NCBI RefSeq assembly: GCF_000340215.1
Contig: NW_006921536.1
Location: 3,813,210 to 3,844,207, forward strand
Direction: 5' to 3'
Origin: Pseudocercospora fijiensis CIRAD86
Lineage: Eukaryota; Ascomycota; Dothideomycetes; Mycosphaerellales; Mycosphaerellaceae
DNA: 30,998 bases
The notes beneath the pieces are model-generated. The model did not search any database. It saw only the letters and a list, made by a program, of their open reading frames with translations, and was not told where the DNA came from. Below are positions 10,029 to 21,317 of the stretch, in pieces. A program made the position numbers and the translations under genes. How positions within the stretch are numbered: position 1 is the first letter of the stretch; every line of letters begins with the position of its first letter.

Positions 10029-10102
10029 CTATACTATACTATACTATACTATACTATACCATACTATACCATACTATACTATACTATACTATACTATACT
10101 AG

Positions 10103-11049
10103 TCTTAAGGCAGGCTAACTGCTATGCCTCGACTAATCCCTTTAAAGGCCCTAGTAAATTAGTAATAAAGATACCTCGCCTTAAAGGTCGAACTATATCG
10201 GGCCTATAAAGTTAGGTATCGTAGTATTCCGTAGCCGTATAATATAGTTATTAATTGTTAATTAGATTAATTATATAATTACTTAGAATTATAGTAATTA
10301 TAGTTATAGTTCTCGGTAAAATAGTTATAATTATAATTTCGTAATTACTTCCTCTAACGAGGATATATCTTTCTAGGCTATATTAGCCTTCTAAACAAGG
10401 CGATAAGCTCGCTATATATTAGTATTCTTAATATATAAGTTGTCTTAGGTAAAAAGTATATTTATTATCTACCTAGGTAGAAATAGTACGTCGCTCCTTT
10501 ACTAAAGTAAGTCTTAATTATACTTACTTAGCCTTAGGTAGGCTACTTGCCCTAGCCTACTCTAATCTTATAACTATAATAATAATTCTATTATTAATTA
10601 TATATAATTAGTTATAATTGTAATATTTAGTATATAATTGTAATTAATTAATAATTAAGAACTATGCCGTATAAGTATCTTCTATTAAGGAATTTATAGG
10701 AAAAGGATCTATAGTAACTTATAAGACGTCGTCTATAAGCTACCGAAACCGCTCTTTATTCGCTATACTATAGTTGCGATAAGAGGTTACTCGTTATATA
10801 TTATTACTCTTTTCTATCGTCTATTAAAGGATAAAATGCTACGCGTATCTAATGTTTAATATCCTGCTATATATACCTATATTAAGCGAGATAGTAGACT
10901 AGGCTATCTCTAACCTTAGAGTCTTTAACTTATATTAGATACTATTAGTCCGAAAACGGCAGCCCTAGATACTAGCTTCCTATTATAGATAGACGGGGGA
11001 GTATAACGAGAGGGTTTATTATTATAACTTATAAGTAATTAGATCCTAA
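10103..11049. other. unassigned AT-rich RIP-mutated DNA
   Basis: This stretch between the microsatellite and the gene island is very AT-rich at 10240-10660, with many TAATTATA-like runs. It has a short open run near 10745-10830 with no recognisable domain. I see no gene, RNA gene or terminal repeats. The RIP-type composition ends within a few tens of bases near 11050. Confidence 0.6.
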
Positions 11050-11225
11050 CTAGAGACTGCAATTGCAATTTGCCGTAACAGAACACAGCAAGAGCTAGGC
11101 TGCCCTACCTCTCGCATTTCGAATTTGCAAATTGACCAAAGCTTAATTAAACTCATGAGCCTTGGATGACAGATGCTGCAATGATTGAAACATGTACGGA
11201 GTTGAGGCTTGGCAAGAGTGAAAGG
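11050..11225 (-). other. 3' flank of RIT1
   Basis: This is 176 bp of non-coding sequence between the RIT1 stop and the RIPed DNA. It should hold the RIT1 3' end. No canonical AATAAA is seen on the minus strand; TTTAATTAAG is the nearest AT-rich candidate. Confidence 0.5.
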
Positions 11226-12584
11226 TCATCCCATGAGATACGCGTTGACACTCTGCAAAGTTGCTCGACTTGGACTTGCATCCGGGATTGATACCATAAT
11301 CCAGCCAAGACGATGCTTGATCATTGTCTTGTTGATGCCGTCGACGCGTTCCGAGTCATCAAGCCTGAGTCGCCCTTCCTGGTCACAGTGCTGACAAAGT
11401 AAAGCTAGTGCAACTCCGATGGCAAGGTCTTTGCCAGTCTCGCAAGCGATAAGCACCTTCATTTTCGGCTTCATAAGTGGTTTTAGTGCGCTCAATTTGG
11501 GTAGCTGAGCTCGCAGCAATCGGCTGCCATTCTTCCCAGTCGGTGTTGCGAGAGTAATATAGAATGACTTCTTGGCCTCCCTGAGTTCCAAATCAGGCTT
11601 GATTATGCAAGAGATCACAATGTCGTACTCGTGTTGAAGCCGACTAGCAGCTGCATTCGTTCCAATGAAGAAATTTGAAGTTGGTTCGACTTGCACGGGT
11701 AGCTGATGTGTGCCTTGATGTTGAGCCTGTTCCATGATCTGGCTGATCTGTCCAGGCAATTCGTCCTCGCTTGCACTCAATAACTCCTTCTGATACTTCC
11801 AGAACGCCGAAGCATCGAGGCCTAGGCTCCAGCTCTCTGGATCATCGGCAGCGCCCTGGACATAGTCACTCGTTGCACTGGTTTCGTGACTAGTCTGGTT
11901 GGAAGCTGTGCAGAGCACTATAAGATTTCGCCTTTCATTCCAGTCTCCTCCAGCTTCCGGCAACTGGTATCCAGGCCTGTGCCAAGAGATTTGAACAGGC
12001 TTGCGGCCCAGCTTCTGTCGGAGTCTCTCTAGGTCCAATTGCAGATTCTTGGCACTTTCCAGCAGCTCGTCCAACGTCGCCTCAATCTGAGCATGCTCAC
12101 TTTCACCGACTACATCCATCGGCGTGCTCAAATCGCCACTGCCAAAGAGGAGGCGATTCAAAACACAACACCAGATGGGAACAGTCTTGCTCAATGCGTC
12201 AGGCATGGACTTGCCTCTCCTGGTAGAATCAACGATAACACATCCCCCATACTTCTCCAGCACATCCAGCACCTGAGAATTCAGCCTTCTCAGGCTGAAG
12301 CTCCATTGTCCGAAATGTCCGTCCGTGGACTTGAAATACGCCGACCCGACCTTGAGCTCGGGGGGAATGTACCAAGATCCACAGCGTTCATTTGCGACCA
12401 GAGGCAGCCCATACGTCCAGGCAACTTTCGTGACGAATTCCGAATCTTTTTTGATGGAGCTCAAGCGATTTGAAATTTTGAGATTGCGCTTTTTCAACTC
12501 GCCGAGTGCGATTTTCAGTTCCGATGATGCAGCTGAGAAGATGAGATCACTTTCTTGGAGAGTGCTCGTGGACATGGCCGACAT
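11226..12584 (-). CDS. RIT1: initiator tRNA A64 2'-O-ribosylphosphate transferase (Rit1 family), 452 aa
   Basis: Rit1 adds a 2'-O-ribosyl phosphate, from phosphoribosyl pyrophosphate, to A64 of initiator methionine tRNA. This keeps that tRNA out of elongation; the enzyme acts in the cytoplasm. The frame is uninterrupted and full length for the family (yeast Rit1 is about 510 aa). Family signatures, in order: YGLPLVANERCGSWYIPP (58-75), FKSTDGHFGQWSFSLRRLN (84-102), VDSTRRGKSMPDALSKTVP (118-136), YVQGAADDPESWSLGL (241-256). The C-terminal phosphatase-like domain has CETGKDLAIGVALALLC (381-397) and ends HRLGWIM..., PSRATLQSVNAYLMG (424-452). I chose the first Met; a second Met lies three codons on. 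No intron is seen. The upstream neighbour, SEC72, is on the same strand 450 bp away, so this looks like its own transcription unit. Confidence 0.93.
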   Translation of the reverse strand: MSAMSTSTLQESDLIFSAASSELKIALGELKKRNLKISNRLSSIKKDSEFVTKVAWTYGLPLVANERCGSWYIPPELKVGSAYFKSTDGHFGQWSFSLRRLNSQVLDVLEKYGGCVIVDSTRRGKSMPDALSKTVPIWCCVLNRLLFGSGDLSTPMDVVGESEHAQIEATLDELLESAKNLQLDLERLRQKLGRKPVQISWHRPGYQLPEAGGDWNERRNLIVLCTASNQTSHETSATSDYVQGAADDPESWSLGLDASAFWKYQKELLSASEDELPGQISQIMEQAQHQGTHQLPVQVEPTSNFFIGTNAAASRLQHEYDIVISCIIKPDLELREAKKSFYITLATPTGKNGSRLLRAQLPKLSALKPLMKPKMKVLIACETGKDLAIGVALALLCQHCDQEGRLRLDDSERVDGINKTMIKHRLGWIMVSIPDASPSRATLQSVNAYLMG

Positions 12585-13034
12585 GCTGATAAAGGTAGGG
12601 GTTAGAGTTTGAGGTGGAATCTAGCAAGTTTTCGTGGCTTGGCATGCGGCAGGTGCGTGTTGGATGCATGTGAAAGCCGGACAGACGCGCTCGTCGCCCG
12701 TCCGCATATTGGCGCATCAACGCGGCGATAGATCACGATGTGGCAGCTATAGCCTGCGCAGACACTGAGAGACGAGGGCACCTCCGAGGCAAAAAATTCA
12801 ACACTGTCAATTCCATCTACCTTTCCACGCATAGATCTGTGCACTCCTTTCGCCACGCTAAAATGATGCGTTGAATGGCTCGACCAAGCCTGTATGCATG
12901 TCCGCTGTGTACCCAAAGCCCATTGACAATCACCTCAACTGCCTCCAGCAAGCCAAATGCTAGCTTGCGCAGTCCACACCAAGAGCCACGCATTGAGCAC
13001 CGAGACCGATGAAGTCCGATTGGAACTTGTGGTT
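12585..13034 (-). promoter_or_regulatory. intergenic region between SEC72 and RIT1
   Basis: It must hold the SEC72 3' end and the RIT1 promoter and leader. Open frames on both strands here are short and show no family motifs, so I treat it as non-coding. No clear TATA box was found. The composition is that of the unmutated island. Confidence 0.5.
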
Positions 13035-13646
13035 TCATTTCGACAAAGCTCCATCAATGTCCTTCAGCAGCGATTTCAACTCGCCCAGATTGTCCTTGTC
13101 GGGGCCGGCAGCTTCAAACTCCAGCCCACTGGTCACCCATTCCTTCGCTTCTTCGAGTCGTCCCATTTCCTTCAGACACTGCCCTCTCCGCCACCACGCT
13201 TTCACATTTCCCATCTTCTTCAACTCAACCGCAATCTCGGCATCCACTGCGGCTTCCGCCCACGATTGCATGCTCATGAGACATTGGCTCTTGTTACCGT
13301 ACAATGTGCTCAACTCGTCTCGCACAAGTCCCGATGCTTCCCATGCCGGTCGATCTGCTGCCATCTTGATTGCGAGGTTGTACATCTGAATCGCCTCTGG
13401 GAACGCGCCTTTCTTGTAAGAAGCATTGCCAGAGTCTTTGAGCTTGCCGATTTGGACGCTGCGCTTCGGATTCACGGGCGCAGGAGGCGGCGGGATCTGA
13501 TTCGGAGTGTCGAGCGCTGTGAAAGCTTTGTTGAGGCGATTCAGGTCCTCGAGGTCACTCGCAAGGCTAGGATCGGTCGACGATATGAGTTTCGTGGCAG
13601 GGTCGATTGTGAGAGGGAGGAGGTTGAATGTCTCTGGGGCCTCCAT
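13035..13646 (-). CDS. SEC72: Sec72, translocation-complex subunit with TPR repeats, 203 aa
   Basis: Sec72 belongs to the Sec62-Sec63-Sec71-Sec72 group, which works with the Sec61 channel in post-translational protein import into the endoplasmic reticulum. Its TPR face, on the cytosolic side, is known to bind Hsp70 chaperones. The N-terminus (FNLLPLTIDPATKLISSTDP, residues 7-26) and the Pro-rich linker with PPPPAPVNPKRS (52-63) match filamentous-fungal Sec72. Three TPR-like helical pairs follow at about 64-97, 109-142 and 146-179, with AWWRRGQCLKEMGRLEEAKE (150-169) in the last. There is no signal peptide or membrane segment, as expected of a peripheral subunit. Length matches yeast Sec72 (about 193 aa). 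The start has G at -3 and G at +4, a good eukaryotic context. No intron is seen. Confidence 0.92.
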   Translation of the reverse strand: MEAPETFNLLPLTIDPATKLISSTDPSLASDLEDLNRLNKAFTALDTPNQIPPPPAPVNPKRSVQIGKLKDSGNASYKKGAFPEAIQMYNLAIKMAADRPAWEASGLVRDELSTLYGNKSQCLMSMQSWAEAAVDAEIAVELKKMGNVKAWWRRGQCLKEMGRLEEAKEWVTSGLEFEAAGPDKDNLGELKSLLKDIDGALSK

Positions 13647-13974
13647 GGCGACTGCCTAATATTCTTCGCAATCGAGATGTGCTATTGCGATGGCAGTGCC
13701 TCACAGATCCTATGAGCTGCTTGAGGTTGCTGACAAGGTTGAGGTTGCACTGGAATAACGAACACATATTGACGACAAGAATAGAAGCGGAGACCGGCTG
13801 CTCCCGCACGACCTCTAATGGCCAATCGCTCGGACTGGTCTTCCGTGACTTGCATGCGTCTACCAGTTTATCGATAAATCAACCTGTCAATGCAGATCAT
13901 CAATAGTAATGATCTGAATGGAGCCATTCACGAGAATGAGACCGTGATCCATGAATACTTTTCGGCTTCCACAC
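13647..13974 (-). promoter_or_regulatory. SEC72 upstream region
   Basis: Only about 330 bp of unmutated DNA separate the SEC72 start from RIPed transposon DNA, so the promoter must be compact or reach into repeats. A CCAAT pentamer on the plus strand at 13822-13826 is a possible CCAAT-box, in inverted orientation for this gene. No TATA box is evident. Confidence 0.45.
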
Positions 13975-14560
13975 TATTAGCAAGCTAACATCTTAGAGGG
14001 AGCTAGCGGCAGATGTACGCTACGTAGGAGATCTCTACTACTAGGGCTTGATTTTTACAATAGGAGCTAGGCTATATATATATACTAGTTCTTAGCCCTT
14101 GATTCCTAATCTAGTATTACTAATATATTGCTAATACAAGTAGCCTTAGAAATACTATCTAACTTATTTTAACTACTAAGATAATCCTAGTTATTAACCT
14201 AGGCTTAGTAAGGATCCCTTATCCTCCCCTACTAAGGCCTAAGGCACCTACAAAGGCTTTACTTAATGTTTTATATATAACTTTTCCTAAAATCCTAAAA
14301 TACTAGAGGGAGCTAGTTCTCTTATTATAAGCGAGGCTTAAAGTAAAGCTTTAGAGGCTTTATTTAAGTACTCGTACTTTTAACTAGGCACCTATATCTA
14401 AAAGAATGTTCTAGGTATAAGTAACCTTAAACCTAGTTAGTTTAGGGTGTTTTTATAGGTAAAGTAAGGTAAGTATATTTACTAGTAAGCTAAGCTTAAG
14501 TATAGGCTACTTCTATATACTTAAAAAGAAGCTACTTTTCCTTTTTAAACTTAAACACGT
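13975..14560. other. unassigned RIP-mutated DNA
   Basis: TA-rich, CA/TG-poor DNA right of the gene island. AGAGGGAGCTAG occurs at about 13994 and again near 14306, which may be remnants of a repeat. I see no coding domain. It may be the 5' part of the element whose gag-like frame follows. Confidence 0.5.
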
Positions 14561-14613
14561 TTATTACTAACTAGCATTAGTAACATACCTTCTAGTACTA
14601 ATAATACTTGTAT

Positions 14614-14832
<219 letters not shown>

Positions 14833-15708
14833 AGGCAAGCGCCCTCTAGGAGATATGTTTAACTTCTATTTAATACTAGAGTTAATACTAACCCTTTTAG
14901 GTAGTAATAGTAGTAAGAAGGGTCCTTAGGGAAGAAAGCGCTCCTTACGTAAGATTACCCTAGAGGAGCTATATAATGCTTTATCCGACTATAGCTTTAA
15001 GACTCGTACTAGGTATCCTAAAGACAATATAGTAATAGTTAAGATTTATAAGGGCAATTACCGCGTAATTGCCTAGGCTCTAATTGCGGCTCTATCTCGT
15101 AGTATTACTCCTCGTTCCTTGCTAATAGAGTAGGGTATTAATATAGTTGCTAGTAGTAATCTATAGCCTTTAAATACTAGTATAGTTTAGCTAGTTAATG
15201 CTGTAAATAATCCTCTAGGGTTTAATATTTTAGAATCCCGTTTAGCTACAATCCCTAGGGAGGTAGCTACTATACCTTAGGAATAGCTCTTTCTTAGACT
15301 AAGGGCAGGATTATTAACAACCGCGGCTCGGGGCTATATAACCCGCACTCTAAGAGTAGGAAGTCTCCTTATATACTATATACCCGCAAGTTTAAGGCTA
15401 AGAAGGGCAAGTATACTATTTGTATTTAGGCTACTCTTAATAATAGTAAAAGTCCTAAGCTAGCTTTCGGAGGATCTTATACTAACTATATAGATAGGAA
15501 TTACCTAGACTAGTACCTATACTACGATTCTAATAGTAATTAGGCTAAGGTACGCAAGACTAATAAGTCTTCCTTAGATCTATCTAAGAGTAGTCGTTCT
15601 ACTTCCCGTAGCGGGACTTAGCGCAAATTAAACTAGAATCTATTAAGGGCTAGGCTAGTAGTAGATCCGTAATTTACATTAGTAGAAATATAGTAGTAGA
15701 GCCTAGAG

Positions 15709-15710
15709 AA
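15709..15710. repeat. 2-bp target duplication AA (left); right copy at 28067-28068
   Basis: AA borders both ends of the 12.4-kb element. Two bp is weak alone, but agrees with the CT duplication of the 966-bp relative. Confidence 0.55.
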
Positions 15711-15756
15711 CGTTACGAAAACTTTTTTTCTAATCGTATCGATCCTATCGATCCTA
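15711..15756 (+). repeat. left terminal inverted repeat of the 12.4-kb element
   Basis: The first 14 bases are identical to both ends of the 966-bp element. It continues with TCTAATCG...GATCCTATCGATCC, matching the reverse complement of the right end with a few transitions. Confidence 0.85.
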
Positions 15757-15895
15757 TCGATCCTAAGCGATCCTAAGCGATCCTAAGCGATTCTAAGCGA
15801 TCTCTAGCGACCGAGTCGCGACCTAACTCGCGCCCGGGTCGCTTAGGATCGATAGGATCGACGCGATCGATACGATCGATAGGATCGCTTAGGTA
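15740..15895. repeat. left subterminal motif array
   Basis: Tandem GATCCTATC units, then GATCCTAAGC units, then the opposite orientation (GCTTAGGATCGATAGGATCG) after about 15838. It uses the same motif as in the small element. The likely role, inferred from CACTA-type elements, is transposase binding. Confidence 0.65.
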
Positions 15896-16119
15896 CTAGT
15901 AAATTTTTATATATATAGGATCGCTCTAGGTCGCTCGTAGTCGTAGTCGTTAGTAATGTTTATACTATTCGTATATTGCTATATTAATACTTATCGACTC
16001 GTCGACTCGGTCGTATTAGTCGACTCGGTCTAAACTAGAATATACTAGTAGTACTATAGGTTTAAGTATATTACTATAATAGTTTTTTAACCGTCGTTAC
16101 TATATATCGCTATATCCTG

Positions 16120-19100
16120 CCTTATACGTTCTCTATTAACTATAAAATTATTCTTCGCCGCCTTAGTATTATTATCCTCTATATTTCGGAGGTATAATTT
16201 CTATATACTCTACTCGGTACGTTGCCTTTTTATTACTCGCCTATAAGCCTTTATAGCTCGCATTTCCTTCTCCTCCTATTCCTCGTCGTAAATTGTATTA
16301 TATGTCTCGAAATTAACTATACTATTAATATAGCGAGTCCTATATAGGGCGCCTTCGTCTATAGGTATAGCGTATAATATATAATAGACTAGTAGTAGGC
16401 TATATACCTGTCGCCCTTTAAGTCTACTATAGTACGGTAAAAGACGCTATAGCTAGATTGTCGTTAGACTATACGTATCCTTATACTCGCTCTTATCGTT
16501 AATATAGTTGTAAAGCTTAACAAAAACGCCTATAATAGGCCTCCGTTTCGTCCTAAGCCCCTTCCTATATTTAATTCCTATTTCTATATTAATCGAGATT
16601 ACGTACTTTAGTTACGCTAGTAGGCGACCGCCGAATCGAACCGCTAATTTATTAGGTGTTTCTATATAATTGACGTTGTATTCTTATACCTATATAAAAT
16701 TATAACGTCTATTGCTATAGAGCCCCTCCTAGTTTAGTATATATCTCGCGAAGTCGGCTACTACTATATTAGGATATTCTATATCCTTACCCGTAGGCCT
16801 CTAGTATCGGATTCTACCGTAGAAGCAGATCTCTATATCTAGGACGTATATATAGTCCGTTACGATATCGTTAGGGTCGGCTGCGGTACTTAATGCGCTA
16901 TTCTTATCGTAGGTACCCTATTGCCGTACGAATACCGTAATCGCTTATCGGAAGTCGCGACCTAGGTTCTCTTCTATTATAGCTATAGCCTCCCTTATTG
17001 TAATCTACTTAACCGATTTCTTTCTGTTCCTCTATTTCTCGGGCTAGTATCCTAGGATATCCTCTACTAGTCGTACTATAGTTAGCATTATTAGCTATTA
17101 TATATATTCCTTAACGGTACGAGTATTTATAGGGATTGCTATATATTCTTTGTCGTCTTCGGCTTATATATTTAATCTATTAGTATCGCTATCTAGTATA
17201 CTTTCTTCCTAGCTAGGCTTCTTATTTATTAGCTAAAATATAAGCTTTAGTAGTTTATAGTGTTTATGCTCGAAGTAGCCGGTATTTAAGTCTAGAAGAT
17301 TGCCGAACGTCTTAATATAGCTCGGGGCATATATTATACCGTAGAATTTCGGTATATTAAAGTGCCCTTCTATTTATGTTATTATTAGCTCGTTAGCTTC
17401 GTCGTCTTCGTCTATTATAACCGTATCGTCGTTATTTAAATCGTTCGTTCTTCGCGTAGTAGCCTTCGCATCCCGCTAGGCCCTCTTCTACACCTTTATT
17501 ACCCTATATAGGCGAAACACATTCTTCTATTCGTTTATCCGGCATAATACTATCCTTAGACACTTAACTATTTCGTCGTTATAGTATCTATATATCGCTA
17601 GAACGGTAAAGTCTACTAGTGCACGTAGAAATCCTACTACCTACGTTAACGGACCTCTTCGAGTAGTAGTATAAATACAACTAATAAGACTCGTAGGACG
17701 CTTTGCTACTCTTAGCCTATCTACTAAGTAACTACTAAGTAGTAGTAGAACTTGCGAAGATTAGTATATACGGGTATATACGCGAACCGTCTATCTAGTA
17801 TTATATCGATAATCCCTTACACTACTATTTTCCCTAGCTTTCTTGTTTTAGTAGATAGGCCCCTATTTAGGGTCGAGTCGGTAACTAGTCGGTATCTCCT
17901 CGTTTTTATATAGCTTATCTTGTCTACTAGTAGGTCCGTAGTCTATTAGATTGCGTATATTAGCACTCCTTTTAGTAGCTAGTATAGTATATCTACTACT
18001 AAAGACCGGTATATATCGACGTATTTCTAGCGCTATATAAAGCAATCGATGTCGTAGACGTTCTATAGATCCTTCGCTATATATTCGCCTTTACGTTGCC
18101 TTAGATATCGCTACTTCGTAGAGTCGTATAACCGCTATTCTACTATAATATCGAGGTGCTCTCGTTCTATCGGGTATACTAGGCAACTTAGACAATATAT
18201 ATTTATTTTAACTCCGGTAATTGTAACTTGCTCTTTATAGTCTACTAATATTACTACTAATATTAGAAAGTACCTACGCGTCGCGCTATCTACGTATATA
18301 ATGTCCTAGCCCTCGCCGTCGGCCGCTTTTATAGCGGAGCGAAATATATATACTATCGATATATAATATATACTATTTTTAGTAAAACTATCGCTATCCT
18401 TAACGACCGGTAGTAGTCCTAGTAAGATCGTACTAGGTCTGTTATTCGCGTTGCGTACTCGTACGTATAGGTTTCCGATAGTAAGATATATAGGGTATAC
18501 TATTAAGTTACCTTAGAAGTTAGTTATCTACGTTTTATCGGTTAATACAACTAGAGGTATAATCGTTACGCCGTCTATGTTTATCTTGCTCTAGTTATCC
18601 TACTACTAGTCTACTAACGCTATATTAGAGTAGATTCGCCGTAGTAGGTCGTTAGTCGTCTACGCTCGATATAGCTTATATAGTAGATTATTCCTAAAGC
18701 TACTATAACCTATTAAGAATATTACTGCTTTCTTAACGGATCGGTATCGTAGTACTAGTTCCGTACTACTATAACCCGTTCGACTTATCGGAAGGTATAG
18801 CTTTCGAACCTTTATTTAACCTAATGCTCTCGATAGTAGTATACCGCTAGCTCGTAGTTTCGACGATATAACCTTTACGCTTTTCTAGCTTAGTAGATCG
18901 TATAGTAGTACTAGCCTCTCGTCTTCGAAAAGCCTCGTAATTATATATCCGGATATTCTCTCTCTCTTTAAGAATTACGTAAAGCTTATATCGAATAGTA
19001 ACTTGAATATTCCGTACTCGCCCGAAGTATCTTATATTCGTATTTTAACGCTGCTTATAGATTAGGCGCTTATATTTACTCTACTATACTAAACTATAAT

Positions 19101-19790
19101 TATGCTATACCTAGCTATAGGCTTGCTAGCGGTACGGCTAGTATATTCGGTAAATATATCGATATTATCCGCGGTACGGTAGCCTTTTAGTGTTAGCCGT
19201 AATCTTATTAACTTCTACCTTCCTAGCGTTACTATCGTTCCGGCGGCAGTTACCTATACGCTTTCTATTTCGTCTTTATCCGCTAGGCTATCCTATATAT
19301 CGGATTCCGGTAATTTAAGATATCTATCCTATTTAATACTATCTATACTTCCTTTATCTTCCTATAGCGCTAGTACTATTAGCGGTAATATCGTTACTAG
19401 AATAGCTTCTATTATGCCTTCTTTATTTACGTCTTACTATATGCCTTCTAGTATCGATCTATCGTCGGCTTATTCGGCGCTCTAGTTGCTACCTTAGATC
19501 GTATATAAGTTAAGTCGGGCTCGCTTCGCGGTATTATTTATAGTAGAATCGTGCTCGGTAAATTCTTTCAGTACGACGCGTTTCTCGCACTTATTTCTGT
19601 ATTGCTTACAGCTATAGGAGCTTTTAAGCAGCCGGTTATATAATCCGCATTCGATATAGTAAGATATTACTATATATATAGCTAGCTTTCGATAATAGGC
19701 GCTATTGTTATAGCTACTATAGGTTTATCGTATATCGACGTATACGAAGTTACTAAGGCTCTTTAGCCCTACTATAAGTATAGTACTTAG
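16120..19790 (-). pseudogene. Plavaka-type (CACTA-related) transposase, RIP-inactivated
   Basis: Read on the minus strand through TAG/TAA codons. Near the N-terminus (19588-19650) is a zinc finger, ECGLYNRLLKSS...CKQYRNKCEK, where Tyr codons stand for lost Cys and His. The catalytic region at about 18400-18600 reads DGVTIIPLVVLTDKTQITNF, then YPIYLTIGN and STILLGLLPVVKDSD, which I recognise as the Plavaka transposase core. Further on are VDYKEQVTITGVK, then a C..C pair (CLSC, about 18195), DILYQLLKGVL (about 17960-17995) and RFAYIPVYTNLRKF (about 17725-17770), all in the order known for that family. The C-terminal part is Arg/Lys/Glu-rich (to about 16120). Length, about 1,200 codons, is in the family range. 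Frame changes along the region suggest introns or indels. Family naming is from memory. Confidence 0.72.
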
Positions 19791-20662
19791 CAAACCCCCC
19801 TTACTACTACGAGGTTAGGTATAAGTCGGGGTCCGACTCGATATCGATTCGTAGCCTACGGATTCGGCAAAAACTCGGATTTATCCCGTTCGATTATACT
19901 AACTTAATATTACTCTACTAGCGCCTCTTACGATAATATTTAAATACTAGTTTGTATACCGACTCGCCGTCCGACTCGGTTACTAGTTAGGACTAATCGG
20001 AATATTAATACTAAATATAAACGACCGTACTATATTTCGACTAGATTTCTACGTTACTCCTAACGCCCTAAGGCCTATATATTATGCCGTAAAATGCGTT
20101 GTATATATTTAATTCTTTATACGTATAGAAGTAGCATTGCTCCGGTTTAATACTGCCCTATAGTATTATTAATTACGTTAAATTCGCCCGGTACTACTAA
20201 GGCTTGCTCTAGTTATATTATAGCTAGGTTGTATTCCTAAGCAAAGTAAACGAATAGCGCTCGAGTAACTGCTAGCAAGTATTGCTTAGCCGACTTAGTA
20301 ACGACGTCGTTTAAGGCGGCATCTAATAAGCGGCTCATATTAAATCTAAGGCCTCTAAGACTCGTAGCAGTTACGACTACCCTATCGGTGCGCCTATTAG
20401 ATAGAAGTATAAAGCCTTATCCTGTCGACTCTATTTGATTTTTATATACACGCTATTATATATACGCTATTATATAGACCTATACGCCGACTTATTAATA
20501 TTAACCTATGTCTTAACCTCTAGCGTAGCTAAGTATCGGGTCTCGCATCGCTCTAGGGATAGTGCGCTAGTTATCCGCTCCCTAGCTAATAGCACTATTC
20601 TATTAGCTAGAGCCCGCGGCTCTCACCCGCTTTAGGGTTCTAGGTATTAAGGTCGGCTAGGT
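19791..20662. other. spacer inside the 12.4-kb element
   Basis: No convincing frame was found. CCGACTCG/CGAGTCGG-like motifs recur at about 19830-19980. Short direct repeats of TATACACGCTATTATA type occur at 20445-20475. An open run at 20435-20635 on the plus strand lacks any protein-like pattern and I treat it as chance. Confidence 0.45.
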
Positions 20663-21317
20663 GTGTTTCTAGTCGGGGTCGAATTGCCCTTATACTAGGC
20701 TATATCTTCGACGTAGCGAGATCTAGAGCTAATCGTGTCGATATAGGTGCTTTAGCCGGGTATTACCTACTCGGTCGCCTATACTTAATAGGATATTGTA
20801 GGTTATAACCTAAAGTAGATCGGCTTTCTATACTAGTAGGCCGGGGAGGGTAATAATACTCGCGTCTACTATTTTCTAGTCGGTAGCAATTATACTACTA
20901 CTAGTGCCTCTTTCTATTTTATAGGCTAGTTCGCTAATAAGGATTTGCTACTCGATCGCTCGTACCTAGAAGACTAGTTTATATACCTCCTATACGATCT
21001 AGTTCTAGCTAATACTAAGCTCGCCGACTGTGTTATATTTCCGGACGGTAGTATATTAGACTAGGACGCTAGTAAGGATCGTGCTATTGCTATAGTCTGC
21101 GGCGTAGATAAGTAGTATATCGATAGTATCTAGAGAAGTACGTTTTACTATAACTCGAATGTTTAGCTACCGCTAACTCTAAGTAGTACGATAAACGTTT
21201 GCTACGGTCGGCTTAAGGCAGTATTATATACTATCGTAGGTTGGCGTACGAGCAACGCTAGTCTAGTATAGACATATATATTATTTATATATAGGGTTGC
21301 TAAGTTCGGGGTCGATT
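20663..21317 (+). pseudogene. coding-like frame of unknown function inside the 12.4-kb element
   Basis: About 218 codons stay in one plus-strand frame with some 12 TAG/TAA codons and none of other type. The translation looks protein-like, with segments such as RDLELIVSI, SASFYFIG, LLYDLVLANTKLADCVIFPD and DASKDRAIAIVCGVD. The opposite strand over the same stretch has more stops. No domain is recognised. It lies head-on to the transposase gene. It may be a cargo gene or an accessory gene of the transposon family. Confidence 0.4.

Larger units (their letters stand above)
8965..10102. repeat. CTATA pentanucleotide microsatellite, split by a 966-bp element
   Basis: About 98 bp of near-perfect CTATA units (8965-9062) stop at the left end of an inverted-repeat element and resume at 10029-10102, there with two CCATA variants. 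Removing the element plus one CT restores an unbroken repeat. It was therefore one tract before insertion. Confidence 0.9.
11050..13974. other. unmutated gene island (RIT1 and SEC72)
   Basis: Normal base composition, plentiful CA and TG dinucleotides and two long uninterrupted frames contrast with the DNA on both sides. Borders are placed by eye, at about 11050 and 13974, from the change in dinucleotide use. No obvious RIP leakage is seen inside. Confidence 0.85.

Noticed and set aside
8965..10102. telomeric repeat
   Set aside because: CTATA is not a fungal telomere unit (TTAGGG in this group), and the tract is internal.
12039..12473. 144-aa plus-strand frame, with others at 11209-11394 and 12325-12612
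   Set aside because: Antisense shadows of RIT1.
12602..12916. 104-aa minus-strand frame between RIT1 and SEC72, and the overlapping frame at 12817-13038
   Set aside because: No family motifs, and they overlap each other and the end of SEC72. They fit an untranslated region better.
12957..13715. 252-aa plus-strand frame over SEC72, and other plus-strand frames at 13009-13389 and 13628-13906
   Set aside because: They lie antisense to or around a clear Sec72 gene and show no protein family.
17863..18045. 60-aa minus-strand open frame
   Set aside because: It is in a different frame from the transposase motifs, so chance.
20435..20635. 66-aa plus-strand open frame
   Set aside because: It covers short TATA-rich direct repeats and lies just before a better frame; no protein-like pattern.
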